Assembly (NCBI RefSeq): GCF_025564085.1
Contig: NZ_JAMGZJ010000060.1
Span: forward strand, 1 to 64,000
Origin: Silvania confinis
Lineage (GTDB): Bacteria; Pseudomonadota; Gammaproteobacteria; Enterobacterales; Enterobacteriaceae
DNA: 64,000 nucleotides
Direction of reading: 5' to 3'
In this document: in pieces, positions 36,273 to 44,810 of the stretch
Layout: every line of letters begins with the position of its first letter
How positions within the stretch are numbered: position 1 is the stretch's first letter
The notes under the pieces: model-generated
Told to the model about the DNA's origin: nothing
Seen by the model: only the letters and a program-made list of their open reading frames with translations
The model's database searches: none
Translations under genes and position numbers: made by a program

Positions 36273-36300
36273 TGTTTTTTTAATTGGAAAGAGTTTAACA

Positions 36301-37125
36301 ATGCAGCAGTTACAGAACGTTATTGAGTCCGCTTTTGAGCGTCGCGCCGAGATCACTCCGGCGAATGTGGATACCGTGACCCGTGAAGCGGTTAACCAGG
36401 TTATTTCTCTGCTGGATTCCGGCGCACTGCGTGTCGCAGAAAAGCTCGACGGACAGTGGGTAACCCATCAGTGGCTTAAAAAAGCGGTACTGCTCTCTTT
36501 CCGTATTAACGATAACCAGGTTATCGATGGTGCGGAAAGCCGCTACTTCGATAAAGTACCCATGAAATTCGCTAATTACGACGAAGCGCGTTTCCAGAAA
36601 GAAGGTTTCCGCGTGGTACCACCTGCGGCCGTGCGTCAGGGTGCGTTTATCGCGCGTAATACCGTGCTGATGCCGTCTTACGTGAACATCGGTGCTTACG
36701 TTGACGAAGGCACCATGGTGGATACCTGGGCAACCGTGGGTTCCTGCGCGCAGATCGGTAAAAACGTACACCTCTCCGGCGGAGTCGGCATCGGTGGCGT
36801 TCTTGAGCCACTGCAGGCGAATCCAACCATCATCGAAGATAACTGCTTCATCGGCGCACGTTCCGAAGTGGTAGAAGGCGTGATCGTTGAAGAAGGCTCG
36901 GTGATCTCGATGGGCGTTTACATCGGCCAAAGCACCCGCATTTACGATCGCGAAACCGGCGAAGTACATTATGGTCGTGTACCGGCAGGTTCCGTGGTGG
37001 TTTCCGGCAATCTGCCTTCGAAAGATGGCAAATACAGCCTGTACTGTGCGGTTATCGTGAAGAAAGTGGACGCGAAAACCCGCGGTAAAGTGGGCATCAA
37101 CGAGTTGCTGCGCACAATCGATTAA
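36301..37125 (+). CDS. dapD: Tetrahydrodipicolinate N-succinyltransferase
   Basis: DapD succinylates tetrahydrodipicolinate using succinyl-CoA in the lysine and meso-diaminopimelate pathway, which feeds cell-wall synthesis. The 274-residue protein is a trimeric left-handed beta-helix enzyme; hexapeptide repeats run from about 105 to 230. SD GGAAAGAG precedes the ATG. It starts 28 nt after glnD and ends at a strong terminator. Confidence 0.98.
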   Translation: MQQLQNVIESAFERRAEITPANVDTVTREAVNQVISLLDSGALRVAEKLDGQWVTHQWLKKAVLLSFRINDNQVIDGAESRYFDKVPMKFANYDEARFQKEGFRVVPPAAVRQGAFIARNTVLMPSYVNIGAYVDEGTMVDTWATVGSCAQIGKNVHLSGGVGIGGVLEPLQANPTIIEDNCFIGARSEVVEGVIVEEGSVISMGVYIGQSTRIYDRETGEVHYGRVPAGSVVVSGNLPSKDGKYSLYCAVIVKKVDAKTRGKVGINELLRTID

Positions 37126-37136
37126 TCGGGTATAAC

Positions 37137-37165
37137 AAAAAGCGGGGGCTACCCCGCTTTTTTTA
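37137..37165 (+). terminator. dapD terminator
   Basis: AAAAAGCGGGG-GCTA-CCCCGCTTTTTTT forms an 11-bp stem with a T-run, 12 nt after the dapD stop. E. coli has yaeI between dapD and yaeH; here only 111 bp separate them. Confidence 0.93.
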
Positions 37166-37236
37166 TATCTCAGGGTGGCGAAATTAGATTTTTTCGTTAA
37201 TTATTCATAGGTTATGTTGAGATCAAGGGTACCGCT

Positions 37237-37626
37237 ATGTACGATAATCTGAAAAGTCTGGGCATTACCAATCCTGATGAAATTGATCGTTACAGCCTCC
37301 GGCAGGAAGCCAACAACGATATCCTGAAAATCTATTTTCACAAGGATAAAGGCGAGTTCTTCGCCAAGAGCGTGAAGTTCAAATATCCACGTCAGCGTAA
37401 AACCGTCGTCGCCGATGGCGTCGGTCAGGGGTATAAAGAGGTTCAGGAAATCAGTCCAAATCTGCGCTACGTAATCGACGAGCTCGATCAGATCTGCCAG
37501 CGCGATCGTACCGAAGTCGATCTGAAGCGTAAGATCCTCGATGACCTTCGCCACCTTGAAAGTGTCGTCACCCACAAGATCAGCGAAATCGAAGCCGATC
37601 TTGAGAAGTTAACCCGCAATAAGTAA
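37237..37626 (+). CDS. yaeH: YaeH family protein of unknown function
   Basis: This 129-residue conserved enterobacterial protein (DUF3461 family) has no experimentally firm role. It is basic in the middle ([10 protein letters not shown] near 49-58), with a predicted coiled-coil C-terminal half (about 85-125, heptad-like [17 protein letters not shown]). No signal peptide or membrane segment is seen. It converges with cdaR across a REP-like element and a hairpin terminator. Confidence 0.9.
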   Translation: MYDNLKSLGITNPDEIDRYSLRQEANNDILKIYFHKDKGEFFAKSVKFKYPRQRKTVVADGVGQGYKEVQEISPNLRYVIDELDQICQRDRTEVDLKRKILDDLRHLESVVTHKISEIEADLEKLTRNK

Positions 37627-37631
37627 ATCCC

Positions 37632-37680
37632 GGTGCGGCCTGATGCCCTCACCCCCAACCCTCTCCCACAGGAGAGGGTG
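37632..37680. repeat. REP-like palindromic element, copy A
   Basis: The element begins GGTGCGGCCTGATGCCCTCA and contains the inverted arms CCCTCTCC/GGAGAGGG. It lies 5 bp after yaeH and is followed by the hairpin at 37691-37714. Copy B at 47661 shares the first 24 bases exactly. Copies C (56593) and D (53933) share parts. Such extragenic palindromes are common in Enterobacter-like genomes and can stabilise mRNA 3' ends. Confidence 0.85.
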
Positions 37681-37690
37681 CAAACACTAA

Positions 37691-37714
37691 AAAAGGCAAC
37701 TGCCGTTGCCTTTT
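37691..37714. terminator. Bidirectional terminator between yaeH and cdaR
   Basis: AAAAGGCAAC-TGCC-GTTGCCTTTT is a perfect 10-bp stem with A and T tails on both strands. The cdaR stop is at 37723 on the minus strand and yaeH ends at 37626 on the plus strand, so it can serve both. Confidence 0.88.
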
Positions 37715-37722
37715 GCTTTTAT

Positions 37723-38880
37723 CTACCTCTGTTCGTCCAGCTGCAGCGCCACATACAGCAGCAACCTGTCGTCGAAATTCCCCAGATCCAGCCCCGTTAA
37801 TTCCGAGATGCGGTTCAGGCGATATTCCAGCGTATTGCGATGGATAAACAGCGCCTTCGAGGTGGCCAGCGGCTGCACGTTATGGCGGAACCAGGCCTGC
37901 AGCGTGCGGCGCAGTAAGCCGTTGTTATCCATTGCTTTAAGACGCACCAGCGGTCGCGCCAGCTCATTAGCCTGCCAGCCGCCGCGCAGGCTGTCGAGCA
38001 GCACCGGCAACATCAGATCCTGATAAAAATAGCTGCGGTTCTCGGGCATCCGCTGCTTACCGACCATCATAGTGGTGCGGGCGGTACGCCAGGAGCGCGC
38101 GATGCTTCCCGGGCCGGTAAAGTAGTTACCCAATGCCACTCGAAAGCGCAGTTGCCCGTTCTCTTTCATCCGCGCAATCAGCAGCTCGACCCGGCGACGG
38201 TGATCTTCAGCATCCCAACGGCCAAACTGGTTCAGCGCCGGTTTCAGTACCACCATCTCAGTGAGCGAGACAATCGCCACCAGGTTATTACGCTCAGGCG
38301 TCGCCAGCGCATTCTGCAGCTGCTGAAGCTCGACCATGGCGCTATCGACACCCAACTGACCGCTGTCGACCTCAATTACCGCCACCACGCGGGGCTGGTT
38401 GAGATCGATGCCCAGACGCTGTGCCCATTCGGTCAGTGCGGGGGTATGTTCTTCTGCCTGAATCAGGTTCATCACCAGCTCTTCACGCAGGCGGCTGTCC
38501 TGTGCCAGCAGGTGCATCAGACGTGATTGTTCCAGCATCATCTCAGCCGTCATGCATACCAGCTCACCGTATTTGCGCAGCGACTCCGGCTCACCGGTCA
38601 GGCCGATCACCCCGACAATTTCGCCTTCCAGACGCAGCGGCAGGTTGATCCCCTGACGCACGCCATGCAGATGACGCGCCACCGCATCGTCAATATCGAC
38701 CACGCGCCCCTGAGAGAGCACCAGCAGCGCGCCTTCGTGCAATTCCCCAATACGCTCGCGATCACCGCTGCCAATGATCCGCCCACGTGCATCCATTACG
38801 TTAATATTGGTATCGATGATGCGCATCGTTCGCGCCACGATATCCTGCGCCATTTTGGTATCAAGATGCCAGCCAGCCAT
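37723..38880 (-). CDS. cdaR: Carbohydrate diacid regulator
   Basis: CdaR (SdaR) activates genes for D-glucarate, D-galactarate and D-glycerate use in E. coli. The 385 residues have an N-terminal diacid-binding sensor domain (about 1-135) and a C-terminal PucR-type helix-turn-helix in FIHRNTLEYRLNRISELTG (about 350-368). ATG 38880 gives the family start MAGWHLD; earlier in-frame ATGs add an unlike hydrophobic tail. None of its target operons is in the window. Confidence 0.94.
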   Translation of the reverse strand: MAGWHLDTKMAQDIVARTMRIIDTNINVMDARGRIIGSGDRERIGELHEGALLVLSQGRVVDIDDAVARHLHGVRQGINLPLRLEGEIVGVIGLTGEPESLRKYGELVCMTAEMMLEQSRLMHLLAQDSRLREELVMNLIQAEEHTPALTEWAQRLGIDLNQPRVVAVIEVDSGQLGVDSAMVELQQLQNALATPERNNLVAIVSLTEMVVLKPALNQFGRWDAEDHRRRVELLIARMKENGQLRFRVALGNYFTGPGSIARSWRTARTTMMVGKQRMPENRSYFYQDLMLPVLLDSLRGGWQANELARPLVRLKAMDNNGLLRRTLQAWFRHNVQPLATSKALFIHRNTLEYRLNRISELTGLDLGNFDDRLLLYVALQLDEQR

Positions 38881-38999
38881 ATCGCCCTCCTCTGAGCAGA
38901 GCTCAAGCATAAGGAAGAATAGACAACGCTGCATTGTGCGTATGCACAAACTGACGGGTAGAAGTATGGACTTGTGGAAGGGTTCACAGAAAGGCAGGA

Positions 39000-39029
39000 A
39001 AAGCCCCTGTTTCCCGACGGAAACAGGGG
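39000..39029 (-). terminator. degP terminator
   Basis: Read leftward from degP, the 11-bp arms GCCCCTGTTTC/GAAACAGGGGC are followed by TTTT. It lies about 10 nt after the degP stop. Confidence 0.88.
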
Positions 39030-39038
39030 CGGTACAAC

Positions 39039-40478
39039 TTACTGCATCAGCAGGTAGAGAGAGGTGTCACCACGCTGGATATTCAGCGCCAACACCGCCG
39101 GTTTGCTGTCGAGGACCTTACGCAGTTCAGCAATGTTTTTAATGGGCTGCTGGTTGGCGCCAATAATCACATCGCCTTTCTTCAGGCCGATACGGGCAGC
39201 CGGGGTATTGGCTTTCACGTTGTTCACCGCTACGCCTTTATCCCCCTCTTTGTTGCTCATATCCGCACCTTCGATCCCCTGGAAGATGGTGCTGGAATCA
39301 ACCTGATTCTGGCTGCTCTGCTGCAGTTCCAGGTTCACGGTCACTGGCTTACCTTCACGCAGCAGGCCCAGCGTCACTTTGCTACCCACCGGCATCGAGC
39401 CCACTTCCGCGCGCAGCGCCGCAAAGCTGCTGATCGGCTTACCGTTCAGGGTTGTGATCACATCCCCGGCTTTAATGCCCGCTTTCGCCGCCGACGAGTT
39501 TGGCATAACCTGGCTGACAAAGGCGCCGCGCTGCGCGTCCACCTTCATCGCTTTCGCCAGCTCAGAGTTCAACTCGGTGCCGAGGATACCCAGCTCACCG
39601 CGTTTCACCTGACCAAACTCAACCATCTGCGCCGTCAGGTTTTTCACCATATTGCTCGGGATAGCAAAACCGATGCCGATGTTGCCGCCGTCCGGGGCAA
39701 GGATCGCGGTGTTAATCCCGATCAGCTCCCCGTTCAGGTTGACCAGCGCACCGCCGGAGTTACCCCGGTTAATCGCGGCATCGGTCTGGATAAAGTTCTC
39801 ATAGTTTTCCGCATTCAGGCCACTGCGACCCAGCGCAGAAACAATCCCGGAAGTGACCGTCTCGCCCAGGCCGAACGGGTTACCGATCGCCACGGTGTAG
39901 TCTCCCACGCGCAGCGCGTCGGAGTCAGCCAGCTTAATCGCGGTCAGGTTTTTTGGATCCTGAATCTGGATCAGCGCGATATCAGAGCGCGGATCTTTAC
40001 CCACCATTTTGGCGTCAAGCTTACGCCCGTCGCTCAGCTGCACTTTGATGCTGCTGGCATTGTCCACCACGTGGTTGTTGGTAACGACGTAGCCCTTAGC
40101 GGCATCGATGATTACCCCCGAACCCAGCGCCATAAACTTCTGCTGCTGGCCGCCGCCGTTGCCGCCTTCATCCCCTGCGCCACCACCCTGACAGAACGGT
40201 GAACTCTGGAACGGCGAACCCTCCTGGCAGAACGGCGAGTTATCGCCGAAGAACTGCTGGAAGTTACGCGGCATGCGCGGTGTATTGACGGTGGTGCTGC
40301 CTTCTACGTTGATACTCACGACCGACGGCATCACTTTTTCTAACATCGGCGCCAGGCTTGGCATCTGCTGAGCACTGCTCGCCGCAGATGCGGTCTCAGC
40401 TGCGATAGCAGAGAGAGGAGACAGCGCTAAACCTAAACTTAAAGCCAGTGCACTCATTGCTAATGTGGTTTTTTTCAT
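39039..40478 (-). CDS. degP: Periplasmic serine protease/chaperone Do
   Basis: DegP (HtrA) degrades or holds misfolded envelope proteins and assembles into cages around substrates. The 479-residue precursor starts at ATG 40478; the signal peptide ends AIAA (about 26). The catalytic triad is seen in TNNHVVD (His), DPRSDIAL (Asp) and GNSGGAL (Ser). Two PDZ domains occupy the C-terminal half. The LA loop has a Gly/Glu-rich insert (GGGAGDEGGNGGG) slightly longer than in E. coli (474 residues). It is driven by a sigma-E promoter. Confidence 0.97.
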   Translation of the reverse strand: MKKTTLAMSALALSLGLALSPLSAIAAETASAASSAQQMPSLAPMLEKVMPSVVSINVEGSTTVNTPRMPRNFQQFFGDNSPFCQEGSPFQSSPFCQGGGAGDEGGNGGGQQQKFMALGSGVIIDAAKGYVVTNNHVVDNASSIKVQLSDGRKLDAKMVGKDPRSDIALIQIQDPKNLTAIKLADSDALRVGDYTVAIGNPFGLGETVTSGIVSALGRSGLNAENYENFIQTDAAINRGNSGGALVNLNGELIGINTAILAPDGGNIGIGFAIPSNMVKNLTAQMVEFGQVKRGELGILGTELNSELAKAMKVDAQRGAFVSQVMPNSSAAKAGIKAGDVITTLNGKPISSFAALRAEVGSMPVGSKVTLGLLREGKPVTVNLELQQSSQNQVDSSTIFQGIEGADMSNKEGDKGVAVNNVKANTPAARIGLKKGDVIIGANQQPIKNIAELRKVLDSKPAVLALNIQRGDTSLYLLMQ

Positions 40479-40523
40479 GTTTCTTAATCTCGATTTACAG
40501 GTCACGCACAATTGCTGTGTATA

Positions 40524-40551
40524 TCAGATTCATTTCTTCGCACGAAGTTCC
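40524..40551 (-). promoter_or_regulatory. Sigma-E promoter of degP
   Basis: On the minus strand a perfect sigma-E -35 GGAACTT (40545-40551), a 16 bp spacer and TCTGA (40524-40528) lie 46 bp upstream of the degP ATG. E. coli degP has the same arrangement. Since rseP and bamA are also here, the window holds both the protease that frees sigma-E and one of its main outputs. A GTAAA motif further upstream could be part of a CpxR box, but I could not place a full one. Confidence 0.9.
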
Positions 40552-40609
40552 GGTATTAAGTTTCTGGAAAAAGTAAAAATTTATTGTTCGTCTTTACAAA
40601 ACGCTGAGC

Positions 40610-42124
40610 TTATTCCACTGCCATCAGCTTGCGGTATTCATCCCAGGCATACAAATCGGTCATCCCGCTGATATAGTCCTGGATCAGGCGGCAGCGATAA
40701 TAAAACTCAAGCACCGGCCAGTCAGGCTGCTGCCGGTCAAATTTACTGACGGCTTCCACGTAGGCCAGGCGATGGCGAGGTGAGAGTTTATGAAATAAGC
40801 GCGATTCAATCGGCAAGTGGCGCACTCGCTCCTTTTCTACCAGCTCGCTAAAGGCCTCGACGGATAATTGTAGCAACGGACTGTAGATTTCGAGCAAGCC
40901 GCTGATGACGCGATATCCTTGTAATTCCAGTTGCTCAACCTCTGGATGGCTAAAGACATGGTGTACAGCGACATTTTTATACAGTTCAAGCAGTTGGCTG
41001 TAGCTACTATCATCCTCAAGCAGCGCATGGTTAAATTCTCCCTGATAAATCTGCGCCATATTGTCAATAAAACGTTCGGCGGCGTAAGGCACCAGTTTAT
41101 TTAAGGTATTGACGCGTAAATACATGAAGAACTGATCTTCGGTACTGCGGCTCAAGGTATTGGAACGGGATTTTTCCCAGGCATTTTCGACCACCTGCGA
41201 GAATAGCGAGCCTTTCTTATGCGTTCCCCAGGCATCATAAAGATGCTGATAAAGTTCCTCGACGCTGAATATTCTTTTCTCCACGGCGTCTTCCAGATCG
41301 GCCACGCAATACGAAATATCGTCTGCAGCTTCCATAATCCATGTCAATGGAAAACGGCCATAGGGCGTCAGGGACAGCGCCTCGCGAAGCCGGTCGATAT
41401 AACCCTCTTCCGAGAAATAATAGCCGGGTTTTTTCATCAAATAATTATGCGTGGCGGGCGGATCACCCAGCCACCATGCCGGACGCGTATATTTGAGGAT
41501 GCAACCCACCTGCGCCCAGGTCAGGTTCATGCGCATCAGCGAATGCACCAGACGGATGCCCTGCGCATTGCCTTCGAAGTGACACAGGTCCTGACGGACT
41601 TTGCGACGCAGCTCGTTCAGCGCCTCTTCCCCTTCGCGCAGGCGCAGGGCCGGGATCGCACAGCGATCGACACTCAGCGGCTGGCTGGCGGCATCAGAGG
41701 GAAACAGGCGCTGGCGGAACCAGTCGTTGATCGCCGCTTCGCCAAAGTGACCAAAAGGGGGGTTGCCAATGTCGTGCATCAGGCACGCCATCTCGACGAT
41801 GCTTTCAAACGGCCCGGTCAGTTCACCGAGTCCATAAGGTTCCAGCAGGCGCTGCTCTTTCAGGCGGCTCAAAATCTCTTTTGCGATATAGCGACCTACC
41901 TGCTGCACTTCCAGCGAGTGGGTGAGGCGCGTGCGCACCGCCGCATTACGTTCAAGGGGAAAGACCTGGGTTTTTTGCTGCAGGCGACGGATCGCCGGGG
42001 AGTTGACGATGCGGCCGCGGTCGCTTTCGAAGATCCGCAGGATCTCATGCTCGCTCTTATCCCCCTGCGGGGAGCGGTAACGACGGTGCCAGTTAATCTT
42101 GGTGCGAAAATCGATCTGTGCCAT
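40610..42124 (-). CDS. dgt: Deoxyguanosinetriphosphate triphosphohydrolase
   Basis: Dgt splits dGTP into deoxyguanosine and tripolyphosphate, affecting dNTP pools and acting against some phages. The 504 residues have the HD domain: [13 protein letters not shown] (about 65-77) gives the first His, and [16 protein letters not shown] (about 114-129) the central HD pair. It works as a hexamer that binds ssDNA. It diverges from mtn across 83 bp. Length is within one residue of E. coli Dgt. Confidence 0.96.
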   Translation of the reverse strand: MAQIDFRTKINWHRRYRSPQGDKSEHEILRIFESDRGRIVNSPAIRRLQQKTQVFPLERNAAVRTRLTHSLEVQQVGRYIAKEILSRLKEQRLLEPYGLGELTGPFESIVEMACLMHDIGNPPFGHFGEAAINDWFRQRLFPSDAASQPLSVDRCAIPALRLREGEEALNELRRKVRQDLCHFEGNAQGIRLVHSLMRMNLTWAQVGCILKYTRPAWWLGDPPATHNYLMKKPGYYFSEEGYIDRLREALSLTPYGRFPLTWIMEAADDISYCVADLEDAVEKRIFSVEELYQHLYDAWGTHKKGSLFSQVVENAWEKSRSNTLSRSTEDQFFMYLRVNTLNKLVPYAAERFIDNMAQIYQGEFNHALLEDDSSYSQLLELYKNVAVHHVFSHPEVEQLELQGYRVISGLLEIYSPLLQLSVEAFSELVEKERVRHLPIESRLFHKLSPRHRLAYVEAVSKFDRQQPDWPVLEFYYRCRLIQDYISGMTDLYAWDEYRKLMAVE

Positions 42125-42207
42125 GTGCTCTCCCGCGCGGAAAATACGATTCCCCTAAAGCGCATGATAGACTATGCCTTCAAACATGGCACATCGCGAG
42201 TAAATCT

Positions 42208-42906
42208 ATGAAAATCGGTATTATTGGAGCAATGGAAGAAGAAGTTACGCTGCTGCGTGACAAAATCGAAAACCGTCAGACCCTCTCCCTGGGTGGCTGC
42301 GAGATTTACACCGGCCAGCTGAACGGGACCGACGTTGCTCTGCTGAGATCCGGTATCGGTAAAGTCTCTGCTGCACTGGGCGCCACGCTGCTGCTGGAGC
42401 GCTGCAAGCCAGACGTGATCGTCAATACCGGCTCGGCGGGTGGCCTGGCGCCAACGCTGAAAGTGGGCGATATCGTGGTGTCTGACGAAGCGCGCTATCA
42501 CGACGCCGACGTCACCGCGTTCGGTTACGAGCTGGGTCAACTTCCGGGCTGTCCGGCAGGTTTCAAAGCCGATGATCAATTGATTGCCGCCGCAGAAAGT
42601 TGCATCGCAGAGCTTAACCTCAACGCCGTGCGTGGGCTGATTGTCAGCGGCGATGCGTTTATCAATGGCTCCGAAAACCTGGCGAAAATCCGTCAAAACT
42701 TCCCGCAGGCGATTGCCGTAGAAATGGAAGCGACCGCTATCGCCCATGTTTGCCATAACTTCAGCGTACCCTTTGTAGTGGTTCGCGCCATCTCCGACGT
42801 GGCCGATCAGGAGTCTCATCTGAGCTTCGACGAGTTCCTCGTGGTGGCGGCCAAACAGTCCAGCCTGATGGTTGAAACCCTGGTACAGAAACTGGCGCGT
42901 GGCTAA
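42208..42906 (+). CDS. mtn: 5'-methylthioadenosine/S-adenosylhomocysteine nucleosidase
   Basis: MTAN (Pfs) cleaves MTA, SAH and 5'-deoxyadenosine, recycling SAM by-products and making the AI-2 precursor S-ribosylhomocysteine. The 232 residues start at ATG 42208, giving [13 protein letters not shown] with the catalytic base E12. E174 lies in [11 protein letters not shown] and D197 in AISDVAD. Its last 8 nt overlap the btuF start. Confidence 0.97.
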   Translation: MKIGIIGAMEEEVTLLRDKIENRQTLSLGGCEIYTGQLNGTDVALLRSGIGKVSAALGATLLLERCKPDVIVNTGSAGGLAPTLKVGDIVVSDEARYHDADVTAFGYELGQLPGCPAGFKADDQLIAAAESCIAELNLNAVRGLIVSGDAFINGSENLAKIRQNFPQAIAVEMEATAIAHVCHNFSVPFVVVRAISDVADQESHLSFDEFLVVAAKQSSLMVETLVQKLARG

Positions 42907-43699
42907 GCCCTTTTTCAGGGCGCTAATTGCGCTGTTTCTGCTGACACCGGCGTGGCTTCTGGCCGCGCCGCGTGTTATCTCCCTCTCCCCTGCTAATACC
43001 GAACTGGCGTTTGCCGCCGGGATCACCCCCGTTGGCGTCAGCAGCTTTTCCGATTATCCCCCCGAAGCGACGCACATCGAAGAGGTGGCAAGCTGGCAAG
43101 GCATGAACATTGAACGGATCGTGGCGTTGAAGCCGGATCTGGTGCTCGCCTGGCGTGGCGGCAATGCTGAACGTCAGGTGAATCAGCTGACCTCACTTGG
43201 CATAAAAGTGCTGTGGATTGACGCCACCCGCATTGAGCAAGTGGCGCAAGCCCTCCGAGACCTCGCCCCCTGGAGCCCAACCCCTGAAAAGGCCCGGCTG
43301 GCCGCACAGCAAATGCTCGATGAGTTTGCGGCCCTCAAAGCCCAATACGGTGCACAGCCTAAGAAGCGCGTCTTCTTGCAATTTGGCCAGCTACCCTTAT
43401 TCACCACCAGCCAGGGATCGCTGCAGCATCAGGTGCTGGAAGTGTGTGGCGGGGAGAATATCTTTGCCGCCAGCCGTGTGCCCTGGCCGCAAGTAAGCCG
43501 TGAACAGGTGCTGGCACGCCAGCCACAGGTCATCGTCGTGGCCGGTTCTGCGGGCGATATTCCCAAAATCGAACGCTACTGGCAAAGTCAGTTAACAATA
43601 CCGGTGATTGCCCTTAAGAGTGACTGGTTTGAGCGCGCGAGCCCGCGTATTATCCTCGCCGCGAAACAACTCTGCTCTGCGCTGTCGCAGAGCCATTAA
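42899..43699 (+). CDS. btuF: Vitamin B12-binding periplasmic protein
   Basis: BtuF delivers cobalamin from the periplasm to the BtuCD importer. The 266-residue precursor starts at GTG 42899, inside the end of mtn; this fits the E. coli length. The signal peptide ends LLAA (about 22). The class III binding-protein fold, two lobes joined by a long helix, includes [13 protein letters not shown] near 28-40. btuC and btuD are not in the window, as in E. coli. Confidence 0.95.
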   Translation: MAKPFFRALIALFLLTPAWLLAAPRVISLSPANTELAFAAGITPVGVSSFSDYPPEATHIEEVASWQGMNIERIVALKPDLVLAWRGGNAERQVNQLTSLGIKVLWIDATRIEQVAQALRDLAPWSPTPEKARLAAQQMLDEFAALKAQYGAQPKKRVFLQFGQLPLFTTSQGSLQHQVLEVCGGENIFAASRVPWPQVSREQVLARQPQVIVVAGSAGDIPKIERYWQSQLTIPVIALKSDWFERASPRIILAAKQLCSALSQSH

Positions 43700-43715
43700 T
43701 TTCTCGAGGATTACG

Positions 43716-44339
43716 ATGCTCGTTTATTGGCTGGATATTCTTGGCACAGCCGTTTTTGCGATTTCTGGCGTTCTGCTGGCCGGTAAGCTGCGCATGGATC
43801 CCTTTGGGGTGCTGGTGTTAGGCGTGGTGACGGCCGTGGGGGGTGGGACCATCCGCGATATGGCGCTCGATCACGGTCCGGTATTTTGGGTCAGGGATCC
43901 CACCGACCTGGTGGTGGCAATGGTCACCTGCCTGCTGACTATCGTGCTGGTACGCCAACCGCGTCGCCTGCCAAAATGGATCCTGCCGGTGCTGGATGCG
44001 GTCGGTCTGGCGGTATTCGTCGGGATTGGCGTCAACAAAGCGTTTATGGCCGGTACTGGCCCGATGGTGGCTATCTGTATGGGCGTTTTAACCGGCGTGG
44101 GCGGCGGGATTATCCGCGATATCCTGGCGCGTGAAGTGCCGATGATCCTGCGCACTGAAATCTACGCCACGGCCTGCATTATCGGCGGGATCGTCCATGC
44201 CACGGCGTTTTATACTTTTGGTGTTGAGCTCGAAACAGCGGCGATGATCGGGATGGTGGTCACGCTGGGCATTCGACTGGCGGCAATCCGCTGGCACTTA
44301 AAACTGCCGACGTTTGCGCTGGATGAGAATGGAAGGTAG
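43716..44339 (+). CDS. yadS: UPF0126/TRIC-type inner-membrane protein
   Basis: This 207-residue polytopic protein has two homologous halves of three membrane segments each, both with a glycine-rich motif (TAVGGGTIRDMAL near 39-51 and TGVGGGIIRDILA near 125-137). The family is related to TRIC cation channels, and a role in glycine transport has been proposed for some members. The substrate here is unknown. ATG 43716 follows the btuF stop by 16 nt, with SD GAGGA. Confidence 0.9.
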   Translation: MLVYWLDILGTAVFAISGVLLAGKLRMDPFGVLVLGVVTAVGGGTIRDMALDHGPVFWVRDPTDLVVAMVTCLLTIVLVRQPRRLPKWILPVLDAVGLAVFVGIGVNKAFMAGTGPMVAICMGVLTGVGGGIIRDILAREVPMILRTEIYATACIIGGIVHATAFYTFGVELETAAMIGMVVTLGIRLAAIRWHLKLPTFALDENGR

Positions 44340-44352
44340 AGCGGAGTAACAA

Positions 44353-44379
44353 GCCCGGTAAGCTATGACGCCACCGGGC
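44353..44379. repeat. REP-type palindrome between yadS and erpA
   Basis: GCCCGGT (44353-44359) and ACCGGGC (44373-44379) flank a 13-nt centre. Read on the minus strand, GCCCGGTGGCG...TTACCGGGC resembles classical enterobacterial REP/BIME units. It lies between convergent yadS and erpA and may double as a 3' end. Confidence 0.65.
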
Positions 44380-44386
44380 ATTACCA

Positions 44387-44731
44387 TCAGATGCTAAACG
44401 ACGAACCACACCCGCAGGTGCTGGTCGCGTTCGGGTTGGTCACCACAAAGCGGGAACCTTCCAGACCTTCGGTATAATCGACGGCTCCACCCACCAGATA
44501 TTGCAGACTCATCGGGTCAACAACCAGCGCGACGCCCTGCTTCTCAATCGTCATATCGCCGTCATTGATCTGATCGTCAAAGGTGAAACCATACTGGAAG
44601 CCGCTGCAGCCGCCGCCAGTAATATATACGCGCAGTTTCAGATCCGGATTGTCTTCGTCGGCAATCAGGGTTTTCACTTTACTGGCTGCTGCTTCTGTAA
44701 ACTGCAACGGCAGCGCTACGTCATCACTCAT
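44387..44731 (-). CDS. erpA: Iron-sulfur cluster insertion A-type carrier
   Basis: ErpA passes Fe-S clusters to apoproteins such as IspG and IspH and is needed for respiration. The 114 residues have the three A-type cysteines: [11 protein letters not shown] (C42) and CGCG (C106, C108). Its IspG/IspH clients act in the same pathway as Dxr, encoded at 28 kb. Length equals that of E. coli ErpA. Confidence 0.97.
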   Translation of the reverse strand: MSDDVALPLQFTEAAASKVKTLIADEDNPDLKLRVYITGGGCSGFQYGFTFDDQINDGDMTIEKQGVALVVDPMSLQYLVGGAVDYTEGLEGSRFVVTNPNATSTCGCGSSFSI

Positions 44732-44810
44732 CTTATGCTCCCATGAATACTACCAGTGGGCAAAAATCACCCAATGCTTATTGTCATTATCTAATACCCT
44801 GGTAATTCAA

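Noticed and set aside
37681-37720. Short repeats near yaeH considered as a CRISPR fragment
   Set aside because: There is only one palindrome and one hairpin, with no regularly spaced direct repeats or cas genes.
41219-42211. A 330-codon open frame antisense to dgt
   Set aside because: It lies wholly over dgt, whose HD motifs are intact, and runs into mtn. The composition is that of a reverse-complement frame.
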